Part shown: piece after piece, positions 7,719 through 16,613 of the stretch
Numbering within the stretch: position 1 is the stretch's first letter
Layout of the letters: each line of letters starts with the position of its first letter
DNA from: JACDCY01 sp964350145
Lineage (GTDB): Bacteria > Gemmatimonadota > Gemmatimonadetes > Gemmatimonadales > Gemmatimonadaceae
Direction of reading: 5' to 3'
DNA length: 64,000 bases
NCBI GenBank assembly: GCA_964350145.1
Contig: CAYGJL010000013.1
Coordinates: 3,591 to 67,590, forward strand
Notes under the pieces: model-generated
What the model was told of the DNA's origin: nothing
What the model saw: only the letters and a program-made list of their open reading frames with translations
The model's database searches: none
Made by a program: the position numbers and the translations under genes

Positions 7719-8652
7719 TGGCCGGGTGCGCGAGAAAAAACTGCAGCACGACGTCCGCGGCGCGCGGTCCGTTCGCGTCGGCGAAAGTGCCCGCGGAGTT
7801 TCCCCCCGACCACGCGTGGCCGAGCCCGCTGATCATCCACAGCTCCACGCGCGCATCGTGATCGCGCCAGAGCTTCCATGCATAACCTCCGCTGACCCCG
7901 GAATCGCGTGCTGCCGCGGAGCTATTCGCCCTCCACTGCGCGGCGATGAGCTCGGCGTTCGCCGGGCTGACAATTGCGTCGCTCTCGCCGTGCAGAACAA
8001 TGAGCGCCGGCTTGCGTGCGCTCGGCGCGAACGGGGCGACGAGCGCGCCGACCGGTTTCCCCTGCATCGCGGGCAGCGCCTGCGCGACCGAGGTCGCAGC
8101 GGCGAACGGGACTCCGGAATGAATGCCGACGCCCGCGTACAGCTCGGGGTACGCGACTCCCATTATCGCCGCCATCGCGCCACCGGCGGAAATCCCGGCG
8201 ACGTACACGCGGCCGGGATCCGCGTTCCGGTCGGCCATCACGGCGCGCGTGATGGACGCGATAATGGCCGGCTCTCCGGCGCCGGCGTGCTGGTGCGCGC
8301 TGTCGAACCAGTTCCAACAGGTTCGCACATTCGCCGTGGCCGGCTGTTCCGGATACGCGACGAGCACTCCTTCGCGCTCCGCGCTCTCGTTCATGGCGGA
8401 GCCGGCGGCAAAATCTTCCGGATTCTGGGTGCAGCCATGGAGCATCACGACGAGCGGGAGCCGCCGCCGCCCATCCCACGCGGACGGGATGTACAGCCGA
8501 TACCGCCGCGTTCCGCCCTCGAGCGGAAGCACGGAGTCGAGCCACCGTCCGCCCCCGCTGTCGACAATGCGCGTCACCGGCGCACAGCCCGACGTGAGCG
8601 CCGCGGCGACCAGCGCGAGCATCGCTGCGCCGTGCTCAGATCTTCGCCCCAT
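7702..8652 (-). CDS. PHB-depolymerase / LpqC-like esterase, lipoprotein
   Basis: The 316-residue protein starts with a signal and lipobox (LTSGC), so it is predicted to be a periplasmic or surface lipoprotein. The catalytic domain follows the extracellular PHB depolymerase/feruloyl esterase family: YRLYIPSAWDG, LVVMLHGCTQNPEDF (oxyanion region), the nucleophile elbow GISAGGAMA, LHGESDAIVSP with the acid, and ISGLGHAWSGG with the histidine. Cysteines near the oxyanion site (HGCTQ and TCWNWF) are as expected for this family. It overlaps both neighbouring acyl-CoA ligases by 17 bases. It likely releases hydroxyacyl or aromatic acids that the ligases then activate. Confidence 0.85.
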   Translation of the reverse strand: MGRRSEHGAAMLALVAAALTSGCAPVTRIVDSGGGRWLDSVLPLEGGTRRYRLYIPSAWDGRRRLPLVVMLHGCTQNPEDFAAGSAMNESAEREGVLVAYPEQPATANVRTCWNWFDSAHQHAGAGEPAIIASITRAVMADRNADPGRVYVAGISAGGAMAAIMGVAYPELYAGVGIHSGVPFAAATSVAQALPAMQGKPVGALVAPFAPSARKPALIVLHGESDAIVSPANAELIAAQWRANSSAAARDSGVSGGYAWKLWRDHDARVELWMISGLGHAWSGGNSAGTFADANGPRAADVVLQFFLAHPASESGG

Positions 8653-10165
8653 GTCCCGCCCAATAAGGATCGCGCAACGTGCGCTTGAGGGTCTTGCCCG
8701 CGGTGGTGCGAGGGAAATCGTCCAGCACCACGACCTCGCGCAAACGCTGATACTTCGCGGACACGCGCTCGTTCACCCAGTCGCGGATCTCGGCGGCCGT
8801 CGCGGAGTCCCCGCGCAGAATCACCGCTGCCATGGGAACTTCGCCCCACTTCGCGTCGGGCACGCCGAACACCGCGGCTTCGGCGACGGCCGGGTGCTGC
8901 ACCAGCACCTCCTCGATATCCCGCGGGAACACGTTCGCTCCGCCCGAGAGGATCAGGTCCTTCTTCCTATCCACGAGATACAGGAAGCCGTCCTCATCGG
9001 CGAAGCCGACGTCGCCGGTGTGCAGCCATCCATCGCGGATCGCGTCGGCGGTGAGATCGGGCCGGTTGTAGTACCCGGGCATCATCAGCGGGGACCGCCC
9101 TACGATCTCGCCCGGCGCACCGGCGGGGAGATCGGCGCCGTCTTCCCCGACGATGCGCATCTCCGAGAACGCGAGCGGGGTGCCAACGGAATCCGGCTTC
9201 GCGGGAAAATCGTCGCGATCGAGGACGGTGACGAACCCTTCGGTCAACCCGTACAGCTCGTAGAACGCGCCGGGGATCATGCGGGCCAGCCGGTCCTTGT
9301 GCTCGCGGTGGAACGGTGCACCGACCGTGCACAGCATCTCCACCGAGCGCATCCGCTCGGGGGTGAACGCCGGCGACTCCATGAGCGCCACGATCTGCGA
9401 CGGGACCATGATCATGTGCGTGACCTTCTCGGACACGATGGTCTCGATGAACGCCGCGGGGTCGAACCGCCGGTGCAGGATATACGTCGCGCCGGTGAGC
9501 CACGCCGGCATCAGCGTGACAAACGCGCCGTTGAATACCAGCGACCCGGCGTGCAGCACTACGCTCTCCGGCGTCATCCGGAAGCTGGCGGCGAAGAGCG
9601 AGCAGTACAGCGCGCGGATATAGTGCGTGTGCACGATCCCCTTCGGCAGGCCGGTCGTGCCGCTGCTGTAGATGATGTTGAACGGGTCGTCGTCGCCCAG
9701 CTCAGGGGCAGCGGGTCGGGAGCCGGCGTCGCGAACCAGCTCGGCGTAGGTTCCGAACCCGGGAAGATCGCCGTCAACGAGCACGTAGTTCGCGGCGGGA
9801 ATTCCCGGCAGGCCCGCTCGCAGCGAGTCCAGCTCTCCGGCGACCGCGGCGCACGCGATGACTGCCTGCGACTCCGAATCGCGGAGCAGATTCAGCAGCC
9901 CTTCGCCGCGCAGCAGCGGGCTCAGCGGGACGAGGACGATTCCGGCGCGCGCGCCGGCCCGATACGCGTCGAGCAGCTCCAGGCAGTTGGGCAGTATCAG
10001 CGCGAGCTTGTCGCCCTTGCGCAGGCCCAGCGAGCGAAGACCCGCCTCCAGCCGGGACACGCGTTCGTCCAGCTCCCGGAACGTCAGCCGCATCCCGTCC
10101 GCGACAACGGCCGTGTGTCCGGCGCGATAGCGCGCGTGCCGCGTCAGAAGCGAGCCGACGTTCAT
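8636..10165 (-). CDS. AMP-forming acyl-CoA ligase (second copy)
   Basis: The 509-residue ANL enzyme shows IIYSSGTTGLPKGIVHTH (A3), YELYGLTEGFV (A5), DGWLHTGDVGF (A7), DRKKDLILSGGANVFP (A8) and RTTAGKTLKRTL with the C-terminal lysine. It differs clearly from the ligase at 6180-7718, so the two probably prefer different acids. The ATG at 10165 is preferred over the more upstream codon at 10273, because the extension overlaps the hydrolase gene and is low-complexity arginine-rich. It sits 7 bases after the hydrolase stop in the same operon. Confidence 0.85.
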   Translation of the reverse strand: MNVGSLLTRHARYRAGHTAVVADGMRLTFRELDERVSRLEAGLRSLGLRKGDKLALILPNCLELLDAYRAGARAGIVLVPLSPLLRGEGLLNLLRDSESQAVIACAAVAGELDSLRAGLPGIPAANYVLVDGDLPGFGTYAELVRDAGSRPAAPELGDDDPFNIIYSSGTTGLPKGIVHTHYIRALYCSLFAASFRMTPESVVLHAGSLVFNGAFVTLMPAWLTGATYILHRRFDPAAFIETIVSEKVTHMIMVPSQIVALMESPAFTPERMRSVEMLCTVGAPFHREHKDRLARMIPGAFYELYGLTEGFVTVLDRDDFPAKPDSVGTPLAFSEMRIVGEDGADLPAGAPGEIVGRSPLMMPGYYNRPDLTADAIRDGWLHTGDVGFADEDGFLYLVDRKKDLILSGGANVFPRDIEEVLVQHPAVAEAAVFGVPDAKWGEVPMAAVILRGDSATAAEIRDWVNERVSAKYQRLREVVVLDDFPRTTAGKTLKRTLRDPYWAGHGAKI

Positions 10166-10172
10166 CGCGGCC

Positions 10173-10979
10173 TCAAACGGCTCGCGGCGGAGCGCCCGCG
10201 TTCCGCGCCAGGAACTCCGACACCGCGGCGTTGAACTCCTCCGGCCGCTCCACGGGGAGCGCGTGCCGCGCATTGGATATCACTACTACCTCGGCGCGCG
10301 GCATTTTCGCCGCGTACTCCCGCTTCAGCGCAACGGGTGAATAGTCCTGGTCCGACGCCAGGACCAGCACCGGCCTGTCCATCCGCGCGAGGCGGTCGGT
10401 GACGCTCCACCCGACCATGGCGCGCAACGCGTAGATATATGGTTTTCGCCCCATCGAGCCGATCTGGTCGATGAATGCGGCGCGCAGCTTCGCGCTCCCG
10501 TCGCCGGGGAAGAGCCGGCGGGCGAGCACGGTACCCATGGCGCGCGTGCCCAGCGTACTGACGATCGCGATGCGGAGCAGGATCGCGCCGCGCTGCGCGA
10601 CCGTGCGCAGGATGAGCTCGGGCGCGCTGTTGGTGATCACGGCGCTGCGAACCAGATCGGGCCTGTCGGCGAGCAGCTGGAAGGCGATGGCGCCGCCCAT
10701 CGACAGGCCGACTACGTGCGCGGGCGCGGCGCCACGGCGCTCCAGCACCCGCGCCGCGTCGGCTGCAAGCGCGCGCATGTCGTAGGGCTCGGCGGGGACG
10801 GGGGAACCCCCGTGTCCGCGGACGTCGTAGCTGATGACGCGGTGCGTGCGGGAGAAGAAGTCCATCTGCGGCCGCCAATCGCGCATGCTCGACCCGAGTC
10901 CGTGAATGAAGAGCACCGGCTCACCGCTCCCACGCTCCTCGACGAACGGCTCTCCGCTAGCGATGGGCTGATCGGGCAT
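10173..10979 (-). CDS. Alpha/beta-hydrolase
   Basis: The 268-residue protein has the full alpha/beta-hydrolase plan: HGLGSSMRDWRPQ (oxyanion HG), SYDVRGHGGS, the nucleophile elbow VGLSMGGAIA, an acid in LASDQDYSP, and the catalytic histidine in SNARHALPVERP. There is no signal peptide, so it is cytoplasmic. In this operon it could cleave an ester, lactone or C-C bond after uptake of the substrate. Its start lies 23 bases inside the preceding V4R-type gene, suggesting translational coupling. Confidence 0.85.
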   Translation of the reverse strand: MPDQPIASGEPFVEERGSGEPVLFIHGLGSSMRDWRPQMDFFSRTHRVISYDVRGHGGSPVPAEPYDMRALAADAARVLERRGAAPAHVVGLSMGGAIAFQLLADRPDLVRSAVITNSAPELILRTVAQRGAILLRIAIVSTLGTRAMGTVLARRLFPGDGSAKLRAAFIDQIGSMGRKPYIYALRAMVGWSVTDRLARMDRPVLVLASDQDYSPVALKREYAAKMPRAEVVVISNARHALPVERPEEFNAAVSEFLARNAGAPPRAV

Positions 10980-11571
10980 TGCGCGCGCTCTCGGGACGCC
11001 AGCGGACTTCCCATTCGCAGAAGTGGTCTCCTTCCAGCGTGCAGCGGACGTGACGGGCGGACGTGTCGCGTCCGCGCGCGAGCCCGAGCGCCGTTATCCA
11101 TCCGGCGGTGAGGCGCCGGCACAGAAGCGTATCACCGGGATCGAAGCCGATCAGCCGCGTGACCGCGTAGCCCGGGGACTGCGCGACTATCTCCATGTTG
11201 CCGGGTTGGTAGTACAGCTGGAACAACGACACATGCTGCGCGAGAAATTCCTCGGGCGTCGCTTTCTTGATGATCCCGCCGTACAGCTGCACGCCAATGG
11301 ACGAGATGGACCACGCCGCCGCTCGCTCTACCCAGCCGGGATCCTCATCGCGGAGGTAATGATCCGCCGCGCGCCACAGGCTGAGAGACAGCTCGTACGG
11401 CATTTCCACCGTCGGGGTTGCGGATTCCACGAGCCGGCGCTCCTCCCACGTGAGCCGTGAAAGAATCACCTCGACGGTCTCCGGCGCAGCCTCGCGCGCG
11501 AGGAAATCGAGCGTGCTCTTTATCGTGGATCCCTTGGCCAGACGGGCCGTCGTGTTCTGCAATTTCGTCAC
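10957..11571 (-). CDS. TIGR02265/DUF2378-like (V4R-related) ligand-binding protein
   Basis: The 204-residue protein resembles the DUF2378 family and V4R/haem-NO-binding-like small-molecule sensors: a helical N-terminus, a central AAAWSISSIGVQLYGGI segment, and a final hairpin with RCTLEGDHFCEWEV, in which the paired cysteines occupy the usual V4R position. I chose GTG at 11571 because GGAG lies 8 bases upstream. The ATG at 11595 lies inside the foldback repeat, which reads TATGTGG on this strand and creates false starts elsewhere too. A role as lipid or acyl sensor for the acyl cluster is speculative. Confidence 0.5.
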   Translation of the reverse strand: MTKLQNTTARLAKGSTIKSTLDFLAREAAPETVEVILSRLTWEERRLVESATPTVEMPYELSLSLWRAADHYLRDEDPGWVERAAAWSISSIGVQLYGGIIKKATPEEFLAQHVSLFQLYYQPGNMEIVAQSPGYAVTRLIGFDPGDTLLCRRLTAGWITALGLARGRDTSARHVRCTLEGDHFCEWEVRWRPESARNARSAHR

Positions 11572-11587
11572 AGTGTCGACTCCAAAC

Positions 11588-11658
11588 GGCCACATAGAAA
11601 AGCCAAGCTGAAAGCCTTCAAACTCGCAGCTCCCAGCTTGGCTTCTCTAAGTGGCAGT
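11588..11658. repeat. Family A heptad foldback (short copy)
   Basis: This is the shortest complete copy of family A. Its ends are GGCCACATAGA and TCTAAGTGGCAGT, and its inner arms are AAGCCAAGCTG and CAGCTTGGCTT. Except for one 8-base word it is in 7-base phase. It lies 6 bases after the TonB receptor stop and 17 bases before the GTG of the next gene. It may separate two transcription units within the acyl cluster. Confidence 0.85.
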
Positions 11659-11663
11659 AACAG

Positions 11664-14156
11664 TTATCGATCGTACCTCAACCCGAGGAACACCATCGTC
11701 CCGATTTCGGGCATGTTGATCATCTCGGCGTGCTTGAGGCCGAAACCACAAGTCGCCTGTTTTCTGAAGATCGCTGGCCTGGTTGCCGCGATCCACCCGT
11801 TGGTCTCCGAGCGGCCGCTGCGGCAGGCGAACAGGTTCTGCACGTTGAGGCTCACTTTCGCTCCGAGCGCGGGAAGGTTGTAGCCGAGCCCGATGTCGGC
11901 GGTGCTGAAAGTGGGAACGTACCCGACGTTCACGCCGGAGCGGAAATCATATCCGTTGACGTGGCGGAGGGTGAGGTTGCCGTTGAGGTTCCTCGTGACG
12001 AGCTCCTTGATCGCCATGCCAGCGGTCCACTTGGAAGTCGGGCTATTGAAGGCCGTCGCTTCGATCGGATCGCCCGGAGCGCGGCGGACGTGGTCCAGCT
12101 TCTGGAAGCTGAAGGTCGCGGAGTATGTCACGAACTCGGACGCCGCGTACCGGACACCGGCGTCCACTCCGTGGATCACTGCCTTTCCGACGTTGAAATA
12201 CGTGAGTGGGATCTGCAGGCCACCGGTCGCGCCGGTGAGCTTCTCACCCGTGACGGCGTCGAAAGCCTCCGTCGGGCCGCCCGCGGACGCGGGGGTGAAG
12301 GGATTAGCGATGACGACCAGCGGACTCATGAATTTGTCGAAGCTCGAGAGATAGCCGGTGATGTCGAGGAAGAAATTTCCCCCACTTACTCCGCGATAAC
12401 CGAGCTCCCACGTGTCGTTCGTCTCGGGCTCGATCGCCGCGATGGTCCGGACGGTCTCGCCGGTGGTCTTCTTGATGACGTAGCCGTTCGCATTTCCGAA
12501 CACGCCCACGAACGGCGCGAAGTCGGGAAAGAAAAAGCCCGTCTGCAGCGTGGTGGGCGACTTGAACGCGCGGTTGAACGTCAGCCGCCAGGTCTGATCT
12601 TCCACCGGCGTCCAGAGCACGCCCGCCTTGGGGCTGAACTGCGCGTCGTAGTTCGTGTGCTTGTCATACCGGCCGGCGGCAACCAGCCGCAGCCAGCTCG
12701 TCACCGGCGCTTCGACCTGGGTGTAGACGCCGCGTTGGTCGGTCTCGATGTCTTCGCCCGTCTTCCGGTCCACCAGCCACTGCCGCATCGAGCTGACACG
12801 GTCGCGGCGGAACTGCCCGCCATAGGTGAATCGCACGCCGTTGAGCATCGCCGGCGCGACCGTGCCCTGCAGCTCGGCCGCGGTCATGTTGCCTTCGGCG
12901 GGGAAGTCGGAGAGATGCTTCACCGAATCCTCGCTGATGGTGGGGAAGCGCAGCCGGTTCTGGGCGAAGCCGTTCAGCTGGTACGTGTCGCCCGACAGCG
13001 ATTGCGTCCGGTAAACCTGCGCGAACCAGTTCGGGTGCGAGTACTTGAGCTGGCCGTGACGGTATTGCCAGTCCACGAGCTGGTTCCGTCCGACGCTCGT
13101 CTGGCCGATTCCGTTGCTCTTGCTGGCGCCTGCGTTGAACTCCAGCCTGCCCGCGGTGGGGAAGTAGTAGACCAGCGCGCCCGAGCCCCGCGCTACGTTG
13201 GTTTTCCAGTCAGTGCCCAATTCCCGGGCGGCCGGGGCGCCCGCCGCGATCGGCGCGTAGAAGTTCACGTTCTCCCAATCGTCAGCGGCCTGATACTCTC
13301 CCGTCACCTTGTAGCCGAACCGTCCGCCGAACTCGCCCGCCTGGCGGAACTGCACGTCGCGGAAGCTGCGGCTGCCGCCGGACACTTCCACGGTCGTCCC
13401 GGGATACTGGCGCGGATCCTTGGTCTGTAGCGTTATCACTCCGTTCGACGCATCCGGGCCGTACAGCGCCGAGCCAGGCCCGACCAGCACTTCGATCGCT
13501 TCGATGTCCACTTTCGGGATCGAAGTGAATGGGCCGACGGGAAGCCCGTTCTCCGGCAGGACCGCGATGCGATTGTCTTCCATCATCAGCATGCGGTTGT
13601 TGAACGACGAATTGAAGCCCCGCGCATTGACGGCGACCGCGGTGATTCCGACCTGGATGAAGTCCAGTCCCTTCACCTGCTTCAGCGCCCCGCCGAACGA
13701 ATTCCCGACGGACTCCTCGATGGCGTTGGCGTCGATGCGCGTAATGGTCGCCGGGGCGTCGGTGATCTTCTCCGGACGCCGGGACGCCGACACGACTATT
13801 CCGCCGAGGTCCACCGCGGCCTCGGCCAGCACGACCGGCACCGTCGAGCCCGCGTCGGCCGTGACCGTGACGCCCGCGATCGTTCGGGCCACTGATCCAA
13901 GCCGGACCACCCGGAGATCGTACGTTCCTGCGGGAACTCCGCGAATCACGAACCGGCCGCCGGCGTCGGTGACGGTGCCCAAACGCGTCCCGATCACCGT
14001 TACCTGGGCGTTGGCGAGCGGCTGCCCCGCGCTGTCGCTAACGACGCCCTCGATCCGACCGGCGGCCTGCGCGCCGGCCGCGGCCGGTAGCAGTGACACC
14101 GCCAGGACCACGAGCATCCAGCGAATCGCTCTCTTCACTTGAAGCGTGTCGAACAT
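11664..14156 (-). CDS. TonB-dependent outer-membrane receptor with carboxypeptidase-regulatory N-domain
   Basis: The 830-residue protein has a signal peptide (WMLVVLAVSLLPAAAGAQA) and a CarboxypepD_reg/SusC-like beta-sandwich (IEGVVSDSAGQPLANAQVTV, about residues 35-115). Next come a plug domain (TRIDANAIEESVGN to GPGSALYGPDASNGVI, about 130-240) and a long beta-barrel. It takes up large substrates across the outer membrane using TonB energy. ATG at 14156 has a strong AGGAGGAAG ribosome site 2-10 bases upstream; the earlier ATG at 14225 lacks one. It lies 65 bases after the MaoC gene, at the end of the LacI-led run. A siderophore is less likely than a carbon substrate, given the neighbours. 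Confidence 0.9.
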   Translation of the reverse strand: MFDTLQVKRAIRWMLVVLAVSLLPAAAGAQAAGRIEGVVSDSAGQPLANAQVTVIGTRLGTVTDAGGRFVIRGVPAGTYDLRVVRLGSVARTIAGVTVTADAGSTVPVVLAEAAVDLGGIVVSASRRPEKITDAPATITRIDANAIEESVGNSFGGALKQVKGLDFIQVGITAVAVNARGFNSSFNNRMLMMEDNRIAVLPENGLPVGPFTSIPKVDIEAIEVLVGPGSALYGPDASNGVITLQTKDPRQYPGTTVEVSGGSRSFRDVQFRQAGEFGGRFGYKVTGEYQAADDWENVNFYAPIAAGAPAARELGTDWKTNVARGSGALVYYFPTAGRLEFNAGASKSNGIGQTSVGRNQLVDWQYRHGQLKYSHPNWFAQVYRTQSLSGDTYQLNGFAQNRLRFPTISEDSVKHLSDFPAEGNMTAAELQGTVAPAMLNGVRFTYGGQFRRDRVSSMRQWLVDRKTGEDIETDQRGVYTQVEAPVTSWLRLVAAGRYDKHTNYDAQFSPKAGVLWTPVEDQTWRLTFNRAFKSPTTLQTGFFFPDFAPFVGVFGNANGYVIKKTTGETVRTIAAIEPETNDTWELGYRGVSGGNFFLDITGYLSSFDKFMSPLVVIANPFTPASAGGPTEAFDAVTGEKLTGATGGLQIPLTYFNVGKAVIHGVDAGVRYAASEFVTYSATFSFQKLDHVRRAPGDPIEATAFNSPTSKWTAGMAIKELVTRNLNGNLTLRHVNGYDFRSGVNVGYVPTFSTADIGLGYNLPALGAKVSLNVQNLFACRSGRSETNGWIAATRPAIFRKQATCGFGLKHAEMINMPEIGTMVFLGLRYDR

Positions 14157-14221
14157 CCTTCCTCCTCGTCTCAACCGTGGGTTGATGGTTTCGCGGAAAT
14201 TCCGCCGTTCGTGCAACTCGT

Positions 14222-14632
14222 TCACTCCAGCAGCAGCACAGTCGCCTCTCCCTCCAGGACCGTGTCACCGCTTTCATTGCGGCACACGGTGCTGAGTCGC
14301 GCTCTTTTCTTCTCGGCGTTGACTTCGAGCACCTCCACCCGGACTGTCACCGTGTCGCCGATGCGAACCGGCTTGGTGAACCGCAGGGTCTGACCGAGGT
14401 AGATCGCCCCTGGGCCGGGGAGCCTGGTCGCCAGTGCGGCCGACACCAGTCCGGCGGTCAGCATTCCGTGCGCGATCCGGCCGCCGAACCGGGTCGTGCG
14501 CGCGAACTCCTCGTCCATGTGGACGGGGTTGAAATCGCCGGTGATCCGGGCGAACGACTCGACGTCCTCCGCGGTGACCAGCTTTGCGAGCTCGGCCGAC
14601 TGTCCCACTGCGATCGTGAGCGGCTCCGTCAC
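14222..14632 (-). CDS. MaoC/PhaJ-like (R)-specific enoyl-CoA hydratase
   Basis: The 136-residue hot-dog protein resembles PhaJ of Aeromonas. It has the catalytic pair D33 and H38 in ITGDFNPVHMDEEFA, the RIAHGMLTAGL helix, and the IYLGQTLRFTKPVRIGDTV strand. PhaJ interconverts enoyl-CoA and (R)-3-hydroxyacyl-CoA, which links beta-oxidation with polyhydroxyalkanoate monomers. In this cluster, next to a PHB-depolymerase-like esterase and two acyl-CoA ligases, such a step is expected. The start overlaps the symporter stop by 4 bases (ATGA), so the two are co-translated. Confidence 0.85.
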   Translation of the reverse strand: MTEPLTIAVGQSAELAKLVTAEDVESFARITGDFNPVHMDEEFARTTRFGGRIAHGMLTAGLVSAALATRLPGPGAIYLGQTLRFTKPVRIGDTVTVRVEVLEVNAEKKRARLSTVCRNESGDTVLEGEATVLLLE

Positions 14633-16167
14633 AGGTCCATCACCATGCGTACGTCCGCGTCAATGGCACTACCAGATCCGCCGCGCGTCAGCCACGAGAC
14701 CGCGAAGAACGCGAGGAACGAGAGCACCAGCGCGGCGCCGGAGACGGTGACGCCCGCCGGGAACGAATACGCCTTGAAGTACGCGAGCGTCTCGAACACC
14801 AGCGTGATCGTGAGCCCCGTGCCGATGGACGCGATGGCTCCCGCGCGCGTCGCGCCTGGCCAGTTCAGGCCGATCGCCAGTGAAGGCACGAGCGTGGAGG
14901 CGAACAGCCCCCAGCCGAAAATCCCGAGGAACGCCACGAGCGTTCCCGACATTTGCGCGAGCAGGGCCGCGAGCAGCGAGATCGCCACCGTGAACACGCG
15001 CCCCCAGAGCAGCTCGTTCGCCACGCGCCGGCCGAATGCTTTCGGCAGGTCGTGCGTGAGCGCCGCCGAGCCGATGCTCATGAAGGAGTTGACCGTGCTC
15101 ATGATCGCCGCGGCTACGCCTGAGAACACGAGCGCCGCCAGCAGCACCGGCGTGAAGCGCAGCAAGAACAGCGGCGTCGCCGCGTCGGGATTGGTCAGCG
15201 GCGGCACCACCCCGCGCACGACCAGCGCCTTCATCGCGATCCCCACCGCGAAGTACAGCAGGAGCGTGATCATCAGCGCCACCGACATCAGCAGCGGATA
15301 CCATTTGAGGCGCCGCGCGTCGCGCAGCATGTAGAACTTGTGCACCACGTGCGGCTGCGCGAGCGAGCCCATGCCGAACACGAAGAAGAGCGACAGCGCG
15401 GCGAGCGGCGCCATCGTCCCCCACGGGCCGAAGAAGGACGGATCCGATTCGCTCACCGTGCGCGCGATTCCGGAGAGCCCGTCGCCGGCGCCGCCGACCT
15501 GCAGCGCGAAGAAGAACACCAGCAGGGAAGCGAACGCCATGAGGCTTCCCTGAAAAACGTCGGTGTACACGCCCGCGAGAATTCCTCCGGCGACCGAGTA
15601 CGCGAGCGTGACCGCCATCCCCAGCCAGATGCCGACCGTGAGGCCGGTGCCGAACACCGCGTCTATTACCAGCCCGAGCGCGAGGATGTTGGTCGCCATG
15701 TAGCCGATCACCGCGATGATGATCGAAGTTCCCGCGAGCCCCTGGGCCAGGGGCGACTTGTAGCGCACACCGATCGCGTCGGGAATCGTGATGAGCCCGC
15801 GGACCTCTCCCAGGAGCCGCAGCCGCTTCGCGAGCACCCACGCTCCCATCGAGTTGGTGATCGAGGCCGGCAACACGAGAAACAGCGCGCCGATTCCCGC
15901 GCCGTACACGAACCCCGGCCCGCCGATGAACGCGAAGCCGGAGACCGTTGCTGACATCGCGGCGAGCGCCAGCGGCCAGAGCCCGATTCCGCCGCCGGCC
16001 ACGAAGAAATCGCGGGCAGTGCGCGTGCGCCGGCTCGCCCAGATCCCGATCGCGGCGACGACGACGAAATAGACCACGGCGACCGCGACGATCGTCGGTT
16101 GCGTCAGCGAAGGGAGCGCGGTGCTCTGGAGCAGCGCGAGCGGCGCGAGCGGCGCGAGCGGCGTCAT
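14629..16167 (-). CDS. Sodium:solute symporter (SSS family)
   Basis: The 512-residue transporter has about 13 membrane helices. Typical SSS features are RTRTARDFFVAGGGIG after TM1, GGPGFVYGAG, ITIPDAIGVRYKSP in the loop after TM3, and IMSTVNSFMSIGSAALTHDL in the Na+-site helix. The ActP/YjcG-like pattern suggests a monocarboxylate substrate such as a short-chain acid, though this is not certain. The ATG at 16167 overlaps the stop of the small membrane gene; the frame extends further upstream only as a shadow of neighbouring genes. The short N-terminus has a PLAPLAPLA repeat. Confidence 0.85.
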   Translation of the reverse strand: MTPLAPLAPLALLQSTALPSLTQPTIVAVAVVYFVVVAAIGIWASRRTRTARDFFVAGGGIGLWPLALAAMSATVSGFAFIGGPGFVYGAGIGALFLVLPASITNSMGAWVLAKRLRLLGEVRGLITIPDAIGVRYKSPLAQGLAGTSIIIAVIGYMATNILALGLVIDAVFGTGLTVGIWLGMAVTLAYSVAGGILAGVYTDVFQGSLMAFASLLVFFFALQVGGAGDGLSGIARTVSESDPSFFGPWGTMAPLAALSLFFVFGMGSLAQPHVVHKFYMLRDARRLKWYPLLMSVALMITLLLYFAVGIAMKALVVRGVVPPLTNPDAATPLFLLRFTPVLLAALVFSGVAAAIMSTVNSFMSIGSAALTHDLPKAFGRRVANELLWGRVFTVAISLLAALLAQMSGTLVAFLGIFGWGLFASTLVPSLAIGLNWPGATRAGAIASIGTGLTITLVFETLAYFKAYSFPAGVTVSGAALVLSFLAFFAVSWLTRGGSGSAIDADVRMVMDL

Positions 16168-16613
16168 CACTCCACGCCGGCGTCGAGCGCCGCCTGCCGC
16201 ACCCGCTCGATGTCGTCCTCGGTGAGGGTGATGTCGTCGAACGTGAGGGCGTACGCCACCGGCAGGATAAAGACAGGCACGACGCCGATCCCGTACAGCA
16301 GGATCGCGGCGCGCAGCGGCAGGCCGAGGAAGAGCGCCTCGCCGTCGGCGGGGAGGGTTAGCGCGGCGACGAACGCTCCGAGCATGATCAGGAGGACTGC
16401 CGCGAACGGCATGGCCAGCTTGCGCAGCCCGGCGCCCGGCTTGCCAGCGCGCGCGGCGCCGAGTGTCATCGTCGCGATCATCGCGAACGGCGTCGCAATC
16501 GCCATCACCCACGCGTTCCACGGGCCGGCCCCGCCTGTGAGCATGACGCCGCCGTAGGCGATCCCTATCGCCGCGATGGACAGCACGAGGACAACGAGCG
16601 CGGCCTTCTTCAT
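16167..16613 (-). CDS. Small four-helix membrane protein next to the symporter
   Basis: The 148-residue protein has four predicted membrane helices (about residues 4-25, 31-50, 60-80 and 90-118) and a short acidic cytoplasmic tail (TFDDITLTEDDIERVRQ). Its position directly before an SSS symporter, overlapping by one base, recalls the DUF485/DUF3311 partner proteins of other SSS systems, although I see no clear sequence match. It may be an accessory subunit. Its own start overlaps the FabH-like gene by 4 bases. Confidence 0.6.
   Translation of the reverse strand: MKKAALVVLVLSIAAIGIAYGGVMLTGGAGPWNAWVMAIATPFAMIATMTLGAARAGKPGAGLRKLAMPFAAVLLIMLGAFVAALTLPADGEALFLGLPLRAAILLYGIGVVPVFILPVAYALTFDDITLTEDDIERVRQAALDAGVE

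Noticed and set aside
11572..11595. ATG start at 11595 for the V4R-type protein
   Set aside because: The ATG belongs to the end box of the family A repeat. GTG at 11571 has a ribosome site at proper spacing; the same false MWP/MWQ starts occur at 20780 and 21967.
16168..16521. 118-residue N-terminal extension of the Na+ symporter
   Set aside because: It is Arg-rich shadow coding of the small membrane protein on the same strand in another frame. The ATG at 16167 starts the conserved protein.
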